Assembly (NCBI GenBank): GCA_008921705.1 | Contig: VFFE01007869.1 | Span: forward strand, 3,886,537 to 3,950,536 | Direction of reading: 5' to 3' | From: Burhinus oedicnemus | Taxonomy: Eukaryota; Chordata; Aves; Charadriiformes; Burhinidae | Length of the DNA stretch: 64,000 nucleotides | Shown: positions 62,942 to 64,000 of the stretch, piece by piece | Position numbering within the stretch: the stretch's first letter is position 1 | Layout: each line of letters opens with the position of its first letter | The notes under the pieces: generated by a model | The model's input: only the letters and a program-made list of their open reading frames with translations | What the model was told of the DNA's origin: nothing | Databases searched by the model: none | Program-made: the position numbers and the translations under genes

Positions 62942-64000
62942 GAGGATCCACCTCAAAATGTCGTTAACTTGCTAATGATTTAAATATCCCCCAAATCCAA
63001 GCCTAGCGCCCCATATGTTGGTCGAGGCTGCTCTGAGTGCCTTGACCTGGAACCAAAAGCACCGTAGCGCAGATGAGGGAAAGAGGAAACCGAGGCATGT
63101 GTCAGGCACATGATGGAGAGAAAAGTTTGATAAGTAAACATTTTCAGCAGAATCACTTCTGGAGTGACCATCTACTTTGTCCGAGTAGGGACAGAAAGGA
63201 CTTTGGCTTCCTACCTCTGGAGACCAAGAGCTCAACTAAAGGTGATGCAGTTCCCATCAGAAAACTTGCCTTTATCTTCCAAAAAAACACGTCAACTTGA
63301 CGTGACAGAAAGGGGCGAGAATCCTAGATAGGAGCAGCTACAGGAGCAGAGCTTTCACGTCACAGAGATCTTGTCAGGGATGCTTGAGGAGGTGCCCAGG
63401 GCATGCCCGGTCTACCCTGACAGGGGTTCTCTTCCTTTGGCCACAGGTTGCTTTGTTTTTTTATGACTTACTCAGTATCTGAAAGTAAGATAACAAGCAA
63501 AAACTTTCGGAGGACATTTGTCCAAGGCTGGAGATCCTGGAAGGAAAGCACCACCTTCCTGCAGAGCTGAGGAGGGTCTAAGCTATCACAGTGGATGGGA
63601 TTTAAAACCAGCCCTTTCATCCTGGCCTTTCCCTCTAGGATAGTGCTGGGCAGCTCCCTAAAGCGAGGGCTGGTTGTTTTGGATTCCCAGTTTGAAGTGC
63701 CAAATGTAGCGCTGGATTCCACTGGATCCGTTTCATGGCTCCAGCATCTGAAAAGGAGATCTTACATTTATCCTTCAGCATCTGCATGGCTTGTTCAATC
63801 CAGGCCCTCACTCTTAAAACTGAGAGTAAGATGGTGTAGTGTAAAATCTTCCCTTTCAAGAAAGAAGTTCTAATCCAGCCTAGAGTGCTTAGGATTTACT
63901 ACTGCGGTCCTTACAACATTGAACTTGAGCTTCAGTCTTTCACACATATCCCAGTTGACAGTGGTGCCAAAACAATTTGAAGCCTGTTTGAGTAGCACAC
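62942..64000. other. RARRES1 intron 1 (continues beyond window)
   Basis: No second RARRES1 exon was found: none of the frames resembles the continuation of the cystatin-like domain. A perfect 17-base inverted repeat lies at 63,288-63,304. Otherwise unremarkable. Confidence 0.55.

Noticed and set aside
62367..62975. Long plus-strand frames of 202 and 171 codons with proline/glycine repeats
   Set aside because: Products of a stop-free 61-bp tandem repeat read in the other frames; not a gene.
62105..64000. Search for RARRES1 exon 2
   Set aside because: No frame resembles the second half of the cystatin-like domain; exon 2 must lie beyond the window.
1..64000. CRISPR arrays, bacterial operons, phage or plasmid genes
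   Set aside because: None seen; the sequence is plainly avian nuclear DNA with introns, CpG islands and CR1 elements.

Overview
The window is vertebrate nuclear DNA, almost certainly from a bird. Seven 3' fragments of CR1 retrotransposons (with the typical CR1 tail of repeated ATTCTRTG 8-mers) and two LTR remnants of avian type account for the recognisable interspersed repeats. There are no Alu, B1/B2 or L1 elements. Genes are split by GT-AG introns and start in CpG islands. There is no bacterial organisation, CRISPR array, rRNA or recognisable tRNA.

Layout. (1) 1-21,650: non-coding flank holding most of the mobile elements and one broken G-protein-coupled receptor gene of the P2Y nucleotide-receptor type (13,952-15,172). 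That gene has frameshifts and a CR1 insertion. (2) 21,652-35,415, minus strand: a complete 16-exon coding region for MFSD1, a lysosomal 12-TM transporter of the major facilitator superfamily. Every splice junction was placed, and all exon phases fit into one continuous 509-codon frame. (3) 35,100-35,640: the CpG-island promoter of MFSD1. It carries two CLEAR-type E-boxes just upstream of the start codon and a 69-bp tandem duplication with ZNF143-like and RFX-like sites. (4) 35,640-61,450: about 26 kb with no gene I can support and a single 20-N assembly gap. (5) 61,470-64,000, plus strand: the GC-rich promoter, first coding exon and start of intron 1 of RARRES1 (TIG1, latexin-related). Intron 1 carries a roughly 10-copy 61-bp minisatellite. 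Later RARRES1 exons lie beyond the window.

MFSD1 and RARRES1 point away from each other across the 26-kb interval. As I recall it, this is the same divergent arrangement as on human chromosome 3q25, which supports both gene calls. They are not known to work together: MFSD1 exports dipeptides from lysosomes, and RARRES1 is a retinoid-responsive membrane protein.

I found no wholly new biological system. The observations most worth following are the paired CLEAR motifs, the duplicated promoter module, the stop codon embedded in the 5' splice site of MFSD1 exon 15 (which implies two alternative C-termini), the decayed P2Y-like receptor, and repeat blocks around RARRES1 exon 1 that share a short core. 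Gene identities rest on recognising protein sequence; no database search was run.
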